This document shows, piece after piece, positions 38,918 through 47,465 of a stretch of DNA of 64,000 nt (positions are counted from its first letter, which is position 1; every line of letters begins with the position of its first letter). The position numbers were made by a program, and so were the translations under genes. The stretch is from CAG-103 sp905215475 (GTDB lineage: Bacteria > Bacillota > Clostridia > Oscillospirales > Oscillospiraceae): contig CAJMPW010000003.1 in assembly GCA_905215475.1 (NCBI GenBank), positions 124,001 through 188,000 on the forward strand, given 5' to 3'. Under the pieces are notes generated by a model, which worked only from the letters and a program-made list of their open reading frames with translations, made no database searches and was not told the DNA's origin.

Positions 38918-40111
38918 TCACTTGCAGAGGCCGTAGCTCCCGGCCAGCTTCCGGAACGCCGGGAGCGAGCGCTCGATCTGTGAGCGCGCCACGCAGTAGG
39001 CAAGGCGCGCATAGCCCGGGCAGCCAAAATCATCACCCGGCACGAGCAGGATGTCATGCTCCATCGCGCGGCGGCAAAACGCGCGCGAATCCGGCTCGGG
39101 CGACTTGAGGAAGAGGTAAAACGCGCCGTCCGGCCGCGCGCAGCGATAGCCCATGGCCGTGAGCGCGCCGTAGATCAGCTCGCGATTTTCGGCATAGGCC
39201 GCAATGTCCGCCGTCTTTCCGAGGCACTCCGCCACGGCAAGCTGGAACAGCGACGACACGCAGATGTACCCCAATGCGCGCCCCGCGCCGAGCACGGCGG
39301 CGTGTACGGCGGCGTAGTCGTCCATCGCCGGGTGCAGGGCGAGAAAGCCCACGCGCTCGCCGGGCAGGGACAGCGTCTTGCTGTAGGAATAGCAGTAGAT
39401 CGCGTTGGGATAGAGTGCGGGCAGAAACGGCACCTCCACCCCACCGTAGACCAGCTCGCGGTACGGCTCGTCGGCGATGATGTAGATCGGGTGACCGCAG
39501 CGCGCCTGCTTTTCGCGCAGCATGGCGCTCAGCGCCGCAAGCTCCGGGCGCGAGATGACGACGCCGGATGGGTTGTTCGGGGAGTTGAGGATGAGCAGTG
39601 CGGTCTTTTTCGTCACGGCAGCGGAGAGCGCCTCAAGATCGAGCGCGAAGGTGTCCGCCTTGCACGGCACGACGCGCACACTGCCGCCCGCCGCCTCGGC
39701 ATAGACGGCGTACTCCGGGAAATACGGTGCGAGCACGATGGCCTCATCCCCCGGGCAGAGGAGCGCGCGCGTCAGGATCGCCAGCGCGCTCGACGCGCCG
39801 TCGGTCATGTAGATATCCTGCGCGCGGTACGTCTCGCCGAACGTCTGCGTGAGGTAGGCCGCGACCTTTTCACGCACCGATGCCATGCCCGGTGCGGGCG
39901 CATAGGCGTGCAGCTGCGTGGGCGGCACGGTATGCAGCAGGCGCTCGATGGCCGCGTGCACACAGTCCGGCGGGTCGATGCTCGGGCTGCCGATGGAAAA
40001 GTTATAGACGTTTTCCGCGCCGATCTCGGCCGCGCGGCGCTCGCCGTAGGCCGCGATCTCGCGTATGGAATTGCCGTTTGCGCCCCAGTCGATGAGCTGT
40101 TTTGAGATCAT
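38918..40111 (-). CDS. Class I/II aminotransferase, probably aromatic
   Basis: A 397-residue fold-type I PLP enzyme: SPNNPSG near 177-183, ADEPY at 213-217, Lys 245 in YSYSKTLSLPGERVG as Schiff base. It resembles aspartate-aminotransferase-like enzymes of clostridia. As last gene of an operon that makes prephenate, phenylpyruvate and hydroxyphenylpyruvate, it most likely transfers the amino group to these keto acids to make Phe and Tyr. Overlaps aroQ by four bases. Confidence 0.88.
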   Translation of the reverse strand: MISKQLIDWGANGNSIREIAAYGERRAAEIGAENVYNFSIGSPSIDPPDCVHAAIERLLHTVPPTQLHAYAPAPGMASVREKVAAYLTQTFGETYRAQDIYMTDGASSALAILTRALLCPGDEAIVLAPYFPEYAVYAEAAGGSVRVVPCKADTFALDLEALSAAVTKKTALLILNSPNNPSGVVISRPELAALSAMLREKQARCGHPIYIIADEPYRELVYGGVEVPFLPALYPNAIYCYSYSKTLSLPGERVGFLALHPAMDDYAAVHAAVLGAGRALGYICVSSLFQLAVAECLGKTADIAAYAENRELIYGALTAMGYRCARPDGAFYLFLKSPEPDSRAFCRRAMEHDILLVPGDDFGCPGYARLAYCVARSQIERSLPAFRKLAGSYGLCK

Positions 40112-40551
40112 GCGTTTGCCTCCTCCAGATACTGCCTGAGATACAAGATGGCCTGCCGGTAGCCCTCAAAACCGAGCCCCATGTACGTTTTCACGCACGC
40201 CATGCCGGCGTAGGAGATCTGGCGGAAGGGCTCGCGCGTGCTGACGTCCGACAGGTGCACCTCCACCGCCGGAAGCGCCACGGCCTTGAGCGCGTCGAGA
40301 ATGGCGACGCTCGTGTGCGTGTAAGCCGCGGGGTTGATGACGATGCCGTCCGCCGTGCCGTAGGCCGCCTGGATCGCATCGACGATCGCGCCCTCGTGGT
40401 TGGACTGGAACAGCTCGACCTCCACGCCCGCTTCGCGCGCCGCTGCGCGGATGAAATCCTGCAGCGCGGCAAAGTCCCGGCTGCCGTAGATGGCGGGCTC
40501 ACGCAGACCGAGCAGGTTCAGGTTTGGTCCGTTGATGACGAGAAATTTCAT
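40108..40551 (-). CDS. aroQ: 3-Dehydroquinate dehydratase, type II
   Basis: A 147-residue type II enzyme: INGPNLNLLGLREPAIYG contains the catalytic Arg and Tyr 22, NPAAYTHTS the catalytic region and EVHLSDVSTREPFR the substrate site. It forms dodecamers and makes 3-dehydroshikimate. Overlaps both neighbours by four bases. Confidence 0.97.
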   Translation of the reverse strand: MKFLVINGPNLNLLGLREPAIYGSRDFAALQDFIRAAAREAGVEVELFQSNHEGAIVDAIQAAYGTADGIVINPAAYTHTSVAILDALKAVALPAVEVHLSDVSTREPFRQISYAGMACVKTYMGLGFEGYRQAILYLRQYLEEANA

Positions 40552-41765
40552 GTCAGCACCTCCAGGATCTGCTGCACCGTCTGCTCCGGTGCGCCGTTGT
40601 TGTCGATGACCGCGTCGGCAAAGCGGGCGTACAGCGGCGCTCTGCGCGCATAGAGCTCGGCGAGGTCGCTGCGCTGGGAGATGGGGCGCCCGTCCTTCGG
40701 CAGCAGCGCAAGGTCGCGCTGCAGCCAGAAGATCGTGCCGTTCTGGTGCAGGAGCGGGTAATTCTCCTCCCGGCAGACGCTGCCGCCGCCCGTTGCGAGG
40801 ATCGCGCCCGAGCGCTTGCCGAGCTCTGCGAGCGCAGCCGTCTCCAGCGCGCGGAAGGCGTCCTCACCGTCGGCGGCGAAGATGTCCGGGATGGGACGCC
40901 CCGCCGTCTCAACGACCTGCGCATCGCTGTCGAGCAGCGGCCGGTGCAGCCGCTCGGCGAGCAGCGCCGCGATCGTGCTCTTGCCGCTGCCGGGCATACC
41001 GATGAGGACGATGTTCTCCATTTCCCGGCGCAGGCGGCGGTAGATGCGCAGGATCTCGCCGTCGTCAACGGTCGTGCCGGTGAACACCTCGCAGCTGCGC
41101 TTTGCCTGCGCCACGAGCATATACAGTCCGCCCGCACACGGGATGCCAAGGCTTTCCGCCTGCAGCAGCAGCGCCGTGCGCGCGGGGTTATACACCACGT
41201 CGAGCACGAGCGCGCACTGCGGGAACTGCCGCAGGTCGACGGCGGCCCTGCCGGTGTTCGGATACATACCGACGGGTGTGGCATTGACGATCACCTGCGC
41301 ATCGGCGTGGCGATCGAGATTCGTGTAGTTATCCTCGCCGCTGCGCGAGATGACCGTCACGCGCGCGCCAAGCTGCGCGAGCACGGCCTGAATGGTCGCG
41401 GACGCGCCGCCGTTTCCGAGCACGAGCGCCTTCTTCCCGGCGACGCCCACACCGCTGCGGCGCACAAGGTATTCAAAGCCGAAGGCATCGGCATTGTCGC
41501 CGTAGAGCGTGCCGTCCGGCCGGCGGACGAGCACGTTCACACTGCCGAGCTTTTGCGCGATCGGCGAGAGCGCGGCACAATACGGGATGACCGCCTTCTT
41601 ATACGGGATGGTCACGTTGAGCGCGTCAAAATCGCCGCCGGTCAAAAACGCCGCGAGGTCATCCGGCGCGACCTCATAGAGCTTATAGGCATAGTCCGCA
41701 AGCTCGGCATGGATGGCCGGAGAATAGCTGTGGCCGAGCTTTTCGCCCAGAAGTCCGCACCGCAT
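40548..41765 (-). CDS. aroE-aroK: Shikimate dehydrogenase-shikimate kinase fusion
   Basis: A 405-residue bifunctional protein. Residues 1-248 are AroE: GHSYSPAIH, NVTIPYKKAV with catalytic Lys, NADAFGF with catalytic Asp 93, and the NADP loop GNGGASA. From Met 249 an AroK domain begins: MPGSGKST Walker A at 257-264, LDSD, and FRALETAAL with the GGG(S)V loop. The two steps dehydroshikimate to shikimate to shikimate-3-phosphate are thus on one chain. Met 41765 is preferred because AGGAGG is 7 bases upstream; it overlaps the pheA stop by one base. Confidence 0.95.
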   Translation of the reverse strand: MRCGLLGEKLGHSYSPAIHAELADYAYKLYEVAPDDLAAFLTGGDFDALNVTIPYKKAVIPYCAALSPIAQKLGSVNVLVRRPDGTLYGDNADAFGFEYLVRRSGVGVAGKKALVLGNGGASATIQAVLAQLGARVTVISRSGEDNYTNLDRHADAQVIVNATPVGMYPNTGRAAVDLRQFPQCALVLDVVYNPARTALLLQAESLGIPCAGGLYMLVAQAKRSCEVFTGTTVDDGEILRIYRRLRREMENIVLIGMPGSGKSTIAALLAERLHRPLLDSDAQVVETAGRPIPDIFAADGEDAFRALETAALAELGKRSGAILATGGGSVCREENYPLLHQNGTIFWLQRDLALLPKDGRPISQRSDLAELYARRAPLYARFADAVIDNNGAPEQTVQQILEVLT

Positions 41766-42913
41766 CATACCACCTCCTGATAGCTGCCGAGATAGGAAAA
41801 CGTCTCGCACAGGCCCGGCAGCTCGCCCATGAGCTGGCGAAACTGCGGCGAATAGACCGAGGTCTCGAGATCGAAATAGAACATGAACTCAAAATCGCGC
41901 TCCGGCAGCGGGCGGCTCTCAAGCTTGTTGAGGTTGATGCCGAGCGCATAAAACCGCGAGAGCACCTTGTAGAGCGAGCCCGGCTTGTGCGGCAGCACCA
42001 TCATCAGGCTCGTGCGGTCGGCGCCGGGATAGATCTCCAGCTCCTTGGCGATGCAGACAAAGCGCGTGTAGTTGTTGCCCTGATCCTGCACGGAGGCGGC
42101 GAGGCTCTCCAGCCCGTAGAGGCCGACACAGGCGCGCGAGGCGAGCGCCGCGACATCCGTGCGCCCGGACTCGGCCACGCGCTTTGCGGCCGCGGCGGTA
42201 TTCTCGCAGCGCACGACCGTCACGCCCGGCAGACCCTGCAAAAAGCGGCTGCACTGGCTGATGGCCTGCTCGTGGGAATAGATCTCCTTGATATCCGACA
42301 GCTGTGCGCCGGGTCTTGCCAGCAGGCAGTGGTCGATCTTCAGGCGCACGCTGCGCACGATGCGGAAGTTGTGGCGCATCATGAGATCGTACACCGCATT
42401 GACCGAGCCCGCCGTGCTGTTTTCCACCGGGATGACACCGTAGCGGCACAGCCCGCTCTCGATGGCGGAAAACACCGCGTCAAACGTCGCGCAGTAAAAC
42501 ACGTTCGGCAGTGTGAACAGCCGGTCGCACGCGAGCTGCGAGTACGCGCCCTCCACGCCCTGACAGGCGACGGCGGGGTGCTCCGGAAACAGCTGCGGCG
42601 TGTGCGCGATGGCGTGCTCGATCTCGGCCGTCAGCGGGCTCGTGATGCCGAGCAGCCGGTTCTGGCAGCTGCGGCTGAGCTCAAATATGAGCGAATAGAG
42701 CGACACGGTGTAATCGCGCAGCGCCTCCGGCGCGCTGTCGGCGATCTGCTGCAGCTTCGCGCGCTCACGCCCGGCGTCCAGCGCCGGAAGGCCGTGTGCC
42801 TTCTTGTAGCCGCCGATCTGCGCCGCGACGTCCATGCGCCGGTAAAACAGCGCGAGCAGCTGGCTGTCAATGTCGTCGATCTGGCGGCGATAGTCACTAA
42901 GTTCCATGGTCAT
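41765..42913 (-). CDS. pheA: Bifunctional chorismate mutase/prephenate dehydratase
   Basis: A 382-residue P-protein: AroQ-type chorismate mutase (residues about 3-85, YRRQIDDIDSQLLALFYRRM), prephenate dehydratase (about 105-280, GVEGAYSQLA and the PVENSTAGSVN motif) and a C-terminal ACT domain (about 295-375, HKPGSLYKVLSRF and ESRP) for Phe feedback. It turns chorismate into phenylpyruvate. Overlaps aroA by four bases. Confidence 0.96.
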   Translation of the reverse strand: MTMELSDYRRQIDDIDSQLLALFYRRMDVAAQIGGYKKAHGLPALDAGRERAKLQQIADSAPEALRDYTVSLYSLIFELSRSCQNRLLGITSPLTAEIEHAIAHTPQLFPEHPAVACQGVEGAYSQLACDRLFTLPNVFYCATFDAVFSAIESGLCRYGVIPVENSTAGSVNAVYDLMMRHNFRIVRSVRLKIDHCLLARPGAQLSDIKEIYSHEQAISQCSRFLQGLPGVTVVRCENTAAAAKRVAESGRTDVAALASRACVGLYGLESLAASVQDQGNNYTRFVCIAKELEIYPGADRTSLMMVLPHKPGSLYKVLSRFYALGINLNKLESRPLPERDFEFMFYFDLETSVYSPQFRQLMGELPGLCETFSYLGSYQEVV

Positions 42914-44199
42914 GCTCCTTCGTCTGGTTTCGTGGTTTCCGCTGCGGGGACGGCGGTCAATGCGGCCAGATCCGCCCAGAAGCGGGGATAGGATTTGTCG
43001 GTACAGGCGCGGTCTCGCACCGTGACGGGCGCCGTGCAGCCGCAGGCTGCGGCGGCTGCCGCCATGGCGATGCGGTGGTCATGCTGCGGGTCGACCGTGC
43101 CGCCGGTGAGCGCCGGACGTCCGCACACGGTCATGCCATCTGCACGCACCGTCACCTGCGCGCCGAGCGCGCGCAGCATGGCAGCCGTGCTCTCGAGCCG
43201 GTCGGATTCCTTGAGCCGCAGACGGGCGGCGTTGATGATCTGCGTCTCCCCGTCTGCGAGTGCGGCGACGACGCTCAGCACCGGGATCAGATCCGGGATG
43301 GGCGCAGCGTCGATCATGATGCCGTGCAGTGCGCCGCGCCGGACGGTGACGGCATCCGGCTGCGCGTGTACGTCCGCACCGAAGCGGCGCAGGAGCTCCA
43401 GCGCCGCGCGATCCCCCTGAGACGATGCCGCAGCCAGTCCCGTGACCGTGACGCCCACGGGTGAGAGCGCACCCATGCACAGGAAAAACGCGGCGTTTGA
43501 CCAGTCGCCCTCCACACGGCACTGTGCCGGGAGCTGCGCCGTCTGACCGCCGGGGACGGTATACGTCCGCGCGTCTTTTTGCAGGCGGATGCCGGACAGG
43601 CGCAGCGCATCCTCCGTCATGGCGATGTAGCCTGCGGATTCGAGCCCGCCCGTCACGGTCAGGGTGCTCTCCCCTGCCAGGCGCGGCAGCGCCATGAGCA
43701 GACCGGAGATGTACTGCGAGGACACGTCGCCCGGCAGCGCATAGTCCCCGGGGCGAAGCTGCCCGCTGACGTGCAGCAGCGCACCGTCGCGCCGGAGGGT
43801 CATGCCGTGCGCCGCAAGCACCGCATCGAGCGGCGAGAGCGGGCGCTGCGGCAGCCGCCCCTGCATATGAAAGGTCACGTCCGCGCCGAGCGCCCCCGCG
43901 ACCGGCAGCAGAAAGCGCAGCGTCGAGCCGCTCTCGCCGCAGAGAAGATCGGCGTGCTCCGGCATTTCCCCGGCAATGGGGACGATGCGCAGCGTGCCCG
44001 CGCCGTCGTCCGTGATGTCCGCACCGAGGGCGCGCAGGCAGCGCACCGTGGCGGCGATATCGGCCGAGATGCCGTCACACCGCAGCGTCACCGGCTGCGC
44101 ACCGAGCGCGGCGCAGATGAGCAGGCGGTGCGCCTGCGATTTCGAGGCCGGGATGCGCACGCTGCCCGTGCGCGCCCCGGGTGAAATGGTCTGATTCAT
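42910..44199 (-). CDS. aroA: EPSP synthase
   Basis: A 429-residue 3-phosphoshikimate 1-carboxyvinyltransferase: ASKSQAHRLLI near the start, GESGSTLRFLLPV, GDVSSQYISGLLMALP, and the KESDRLEST block. ATG 44199 is chosen: GGAGG lies upstream and the four-base overlap with aroB is preserved. Glyphosate class is not assigned. Confidence 0.96.
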   Translation of the reverse strand: MNQTISPGARTGSVRIPASKSQAHRLLICAALGAQPVTLRCDGISADIAATVRCLRALGADITDDGAGTLRIVPIAGEMPEHADLLCGESGSTLRFLLPVAGALGADVTFHMQGRLPQRPLSPLDAVLAAHGMTLRRDGALLHVSGQLRPGDYALPGDVSSQYISGLLMALPRLAGESTLTVTGGLESAGYIAMTEDALRLSGIRLQKDARTYTVPGGQTAQLPAQCRVEGDWSNAAFFLCMGALSPVGVTVTGLAAASSQGDRAALELLRRFGADVHAQPDAVTVRRGALHGIMIDAAPIPDLIPVLSVVAALADGETQIINAARLRLKESDRLESTAAMLRALGAQVTVRADGMTVCGRPALTGGTVDPQHDHRIAMAAAAAACGCTAPVTVRDRACTDKSYPRFWADLAALTAVPAAETTKPDEGA

Positions 44200-45257
44200 A
44201 CGATGCCTCCGTCCGCGAGCCATGCGGGGATGTCCGCCGCCGGGACCGTCTCGATGCGGCAGCGGCCGATGCGCTCCGGCACGATGAGGTGCAGCGCCCC
44301 GTCGGCGATCTTTTTATCCGCGCGCGCGGCATCCGCAAGCGCATCGCGGCAAAAGTCCGTCTCCGTCGGCAGACCGTACTGCCGCAGGAGCGCAAGGATC
44401 TGCGCGCAGGTATCGTCCGTGCAGATGCCGCGTCTGGCGGCGGCGCGCGCGATGACGGCCATGCCGATGGACACGCCGCAGCCGTGCGGCACGGTGTAGC
44501 CGCTGCACGCCTCGACCGCGTGACCGAACGTGTGGCCGAGATTCAGAAGCTGACGGCTGCCGCGGTCAAATTCGTCCGCCGCGACCAGATCGCGCTTCAT
44601 GCCGACACAGGTCGAGATGACGTGCTCCACCTGCGCACTGACCGGCTGCGCGCGAAGCTCGTCAAAAAACGGCGCGCTGCGCAGCACGGCATACTTGATG
44701 ACCTCGGCACAGCCGTTGCGGTATTCCTCCGGCGGGAGGGTCTGCAGCGTGTCCGGGTCACAGAGCACAAGGCTCGGCTGGTAAAAGCAGCCGACCTGAT
44801 TTTTTCCGCTGTCCAGATTTACGGCCGTCTTGCCGCCGACGGAGGAATCCACCGCGGCCAGCAGCGTCGTCGGCACCTGCACGAACGGGATGCCGCGCTG
44901 ATACGTCGCGGCGGCAAAGCCCGCGAGGTCGCCGGTCACGCCGCCGCCGAGTGCAACGATGAGGTCGCTGCGGCTCAGGCGGTGCGCCGCCAGAAAGTCC
45001 AGCAGCGCGGCGTAGGTGGCGAGCGTCTTGCAGTGCTCGCCGCCGGGATAGACAAAGGTCACGACCCAAAAGCCCGCACGCGTGAGCGACGCCTCCAGCC
45101 GCGCGGCATACAGCCCCGCCACGGTCTCGCCCGCGACGACGGCCGCCGTGCGCCCGGCGCCGAGCGTGTGCGCGATCAGCGCCCCGGCATCATCGAGCAG
45201 CCCCGGCTGCACCAGCACGTCATATTCGCGCGAGGCGGTCACGTGGATGGTCGTCAT
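44196..45257 (-). CDS. aroB: 3-Dehydroquinate synthase
   Basis: A 353-residue NAD- and metal-dependent cyclase: GGGVTGDLAGFAAATYQRG, VDSSVGGKTAVN and the zinc-ligand stretch GHTFGHAVE. It makes 3-dehydroquinate from DAHP. Overlaps tyrA and aroA by four bases each. Confidence 0.97.
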   Translation of the reverse strand: MTTIHVTASREYDVLVQPGLLDDAGALIAHTLGAGRTAAVVAGETVAGLYAARLEASLTRAGFWVVTFVYPGGEHCKTLATYAALLDFLAAHRLSRSDLIVALGGGVTGDLAGFAAATYQRGIPFVQVPTTLLAAVDSSVGGKTAVNLDSGKNQVGCFYQPSLVLCDPDTLQTLPPEEYRNGCAEVIKYAVLRSAPFFDELRAQPVSAQVEHVISTCVGMKRDLVAADEFDRGSRQLLNLGHTFGHAVEACSGYTVPHGCGVSIGMAVIARAAARRGICTDDTCAQILALLRQYGLPTETDFCRDALADAARADKKIADGALHLIVPERIGRCRIETVPAADIPAWLADGGIV

Positions 45258-46087
45258 CGGCCGTCCACCTCCTCTTTACGCCGCCGTCCCTCGTCGAGCA
45301 GGCGCGTGAGCGCGGTCAGATCGCCGCGCTGCATCGCGTCGCGGTACGCATTCAGATTCGCCGTGAAGATATCCAGCTCCCGCAGGAGGTTATCCCTGTT
45401 TTCCAGAAAGAGCTCCGCCCACATCTCCGGGCTCAGCCACGCGACGCGGGTCATGTCCTTATAGCTCCCGGCGGAAAAGCCCTTGTGCTGCGCGGCCGTG
45501 GGGCTCTTGATATACGCATTCGAGACCACGTGCGCCATCTGGGACGTGAAGGCGATCATCTCGTCGTGCGCCTGCGCCGTCGTGAACGAAAAGCGCGAGA
45601 AGCCCGCGGGCTTGAGCAGCTGCTTGACGCGGTCAAAGAGCAGCACATCGTCAAAGTCCGGCGGCACGATGACCATCGGCGCGCCGTGAAACAGATCCGC
45701 CTTCGCGTTCTTGAAGCCGGAAAACTGCGTGCCGGCCATCGGGTGACCGCCGAGGAACGTGACGCCGTGCGCCTGCGCGATCGGAAAGCACGCGGCGCAG
45801 ATGGTGCGCTTCGTGCCGCCGCAGTCGATCACCACAGGGTGCGGTCCGATGTGCGCCGCCATGCGGCGGAACCAGTCAACCGTCGCCTCCGGATAGAGCG
45901 CGATGAGCACAAGGTCGCACGCCGAGACATTGTCCTGCGTGAGCTCGCCGTCGACCGCACCGCTCATCATGGCAAAATCGAGTACGCTGCGGCTGCGGTT
46001 ATACGCGAGCACGGTCGCTCCCGCGGCATGATAAGCCTTTGCAAAGGAGCCGCCGATCAGCCCCAGACCAACAATCCCGACCGTCAT
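45254..46087 (-). CDS. tyrA: Prephenate dehydrogenase
   Basis: A 277-residue enzyme: N-terminal NAD fold GLGLIGGSFAKA, then the helical domain with GGHPMAGTQFSGFKNA, where the His is catalytic. It makes 4-hydroxyphenylpyruvate for Tyr. No ACT domain is present. Overlaps the DAHP synthase and aroB genes. Confidence 0.95.
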   Translation of the reverse strand: MTVGIVGLGLIGGSFAKAYHAAGATVLAYNRSRSVLDFAMMSGAVDGELTQDNVSACDLVLIALYPEATVDWFRRMAAHIGPHPVVIDCGGTKRTICAACFPIAQAHGVTFLGGHPMAGTQFSGFKNAKADLFHGAPMVIVPPDFDDVLLFDRVKQLLKPAGFSRFSFTTAQAHDEMIAFTSQMAHVVSNAYIKSPTAAQHKGFSAGSYKDMTRVAWLSPEMWAELFLENRDNLLRELDIFTANLNAYRDAMQRGDLTALTRLLDEGRRRKEEVDGR

Positions 46088-47088
46088 TTGGCAAGCACCT
46101 CACGGATGCTGCGCACCTTGCGCGCAAGGTCATCGTAGACCTCCGGACGCAGGGACTGCGCCCCGTCGCACAGGGCGTGCATGGGGTCGTTGTGCACCTC
46201 AATGATGAGGCCGTCCGCGCCGCAGGCGGTCGCGGCGAGCGCCATCGGCTCGACAAGGCGGGCAATGCCGGTCGCGTGGCTCGGGTCGACGATGACCGGC
46301 AGGTGCGTCAGCTCCTTGAGCATGGGCACGGCCGCGAGGTCGAGCGTGTTGCGCGTGTAGTCGTCAAACGTGCGGATGCCGCGCTCGCAGAGGATGACCT
46401 GCTCGTTGCCGCCGGCCATGATGTACTCGGCGCTCATGAGCAGTTCCTTGAGCGTGCTGGCGAGACCGCGCTTGAGCAGGATGGGCTTGCGCAGCTTGCC
46501 GAGCTCCCGCAGGAGGTCGAAGTTCTGCATATTGCGCGCGCCGACCTGAATGATATCCACATCCTCAAACAGCGGCAGATGCTCCACACCCATGATCTCG
46601 GTCACGATCGGCAGGCCGGTGGCCGCGCGCGCCGTTTTGAGCAGCTCGATGCCGGTGGCCTTGAGCCCCTGAAAATCGTAGGGCGAGGTACGGGGCTTGA
46701 ACGCGCCGCCGCGCAGGATGTTCGCACCGGAGGCCTTGACCGCCTGCGCGACCGCGACGATCTGCTCCTCGGACTCCACAGAGCAGGGACCTGCGATCAT
46801 GACGAAGTTGCCGCCGCCGATCTTCACGCCGCCGACCTCGACGACGGTGTCCTCCGGGTGGAACTTGCGGTTGCAGCACTTGAAGGGCTCGCTCACGCGC
46901 TTGACGCTGTCGACGATGCCGAGACTCGCGATCAGATCCATGTCCACGTTGGTCGTGTCGCCGACGAGACCGAGCACGGTCTGATATTCGCCCTCGGAAA
47001 TGTGAATGACCAGCCCCTGAGCCTTGAGCCAGTCGATGAGCTGCGTGCGCTTTGCCGCTTCCACGCCATGTTTGAGTACGACGATCAT
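46084..47088 (-). CDS. aroF: DAHP synthase with N-terminal regulatory ferredoxin-like domain
   Basis: A 334-residue type I-beta 3-deoxy-7-phosphoheptulonate synthase. Residues 1-70 form the small regulatory domain seen in Thermotoga-type enzymes; the barrel carries GPCSVES, RGGAFKPRTSPY(D)FQG, ILLKRG and VDPSHATG. It commits PEP and erythrose-4-phosphate to the pathway. ATG 47088 follows GGAGG; the frame extends upstream through the attenuator but that is not coding. First structural gene of the aromatic operon. Confidence 0.95.
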   Translation of the reverse strand: MIVVLKHGVEAAKRTQLIDWLKAQGLVIHISEGEYQTVLGLVGDTTNVDMDLIASLGIVDSVKRVSEPFKCCNRKFHPEDTVVEVGGVKIGGGNFVMIAGPCSVESEEQIVAVAQAVKASGANILRGGAFKPRTSPYDFQGLKATGIELLKTARAATGLPIVTEIMGVEHLPLFEDVDIIQVGARNMQNFDLLRELGKLRKPILLKRGLASTLKELLMSAEYIMAGGNEQVILCERGIRTFDDYTRNTLDLAAVPMLKELTHLPVIVDPSHATGIARLVEPMALAATACGADGLIIEVHNDPMHALCDGAQSLRPEVYDDLARKVRSIREVLAK

Positions 47089-47130
47089 GATGATTACCTC
47101 CGATACAATGTTGCAAATTTCTTGGATATC

Positions 47131-47168
47131 AAAAAGAAAATGCGGCACAGGCTCAACCTGTGCCGCAT
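47131..47168 (-). terminator. Attenuator terminator of the aromatic operon
   Basis: Minus-strand ATGCGGCACAGG and CCTGTGCCGCAT stem with a short loop followed by TTTTCTTTTT, between the leader peptide and aroF. Confidence 0.9.
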
Positions 47169-47217
47169 GAAACAAACCCGATGCCCGAGCTATTTTTCGC
47201 ATCACAAATCAGCCTTA

Positions 47218-47271
47218 CTATTGGAGCATAGTAAAGTAATAAGCGTATGCAAAAAAGAAGCTGCGGTTCAT
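47218..47271 (-). CDS. Phe/Tyr-rich leader peptide
   Basis: A 17-residue peptide MNRSFFFAYAYYFTMLQ with four Phe and three Tyr, preceded by CGGAGC at about 9 bases. It starts 41 bases after the consensus -10 and ends 50 bases before the terminator stem. This is the classic layout of transcription attenuation: starvation for charged tRNA-Phe or tRNA-Tyr would stall the ribosome and prevent terminator formation. The competing antiterminator pairing was not resolved by eye. Confidence 0.85.
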   Translation of the reverse strand: MNRSFFFAYAYYFTMLQ

Positions 47272-47311
47272 ATGTGTTGCTCCGATCGTGAAAAATGATC
47301 TTGATGGTTCG

Positions 47312-47340
47312 AGTATAGAAACTTCGCGGCGAAATGTCAA
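47312..47340 (-). promoter_or_regulatory. Consensus promoter of the aromatic operon
   Basis: Minus-strand TTGACA (47335-47340), 17 bp, TATACT (47312-47317). Confidence 0.93.
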
Positions 47341-47407
47341 CCGCAAATTTTCACAAATCTGCACTTTTTTGCGCCCCGACATTCGGCACGCGACCGGAAA
47401 CCGGAAC

Positions 47408-47440
47408 AAAAAAGCGAGGGCGGCAAAAGCCGCCCTCGCA
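47408..47440 (-). terminator. Terminator of the SLH phosphoesterase gene
   Basis: GCGAGGGCGGC and GCCGCCCTCGC around a 4-base loop; minus strand followed by TTTTTTG. Confidence 0.9.
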
Positions 47441-47465
47441 GAACAGATACTTGCGAAAAGGGAGA

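Noticed and set aside
47089..47205. Longer DAHP synthase start
   Set aside because: The extension reads through the attenuator terminator; the enzyme starts at MIVVLKHG after GGAGG.
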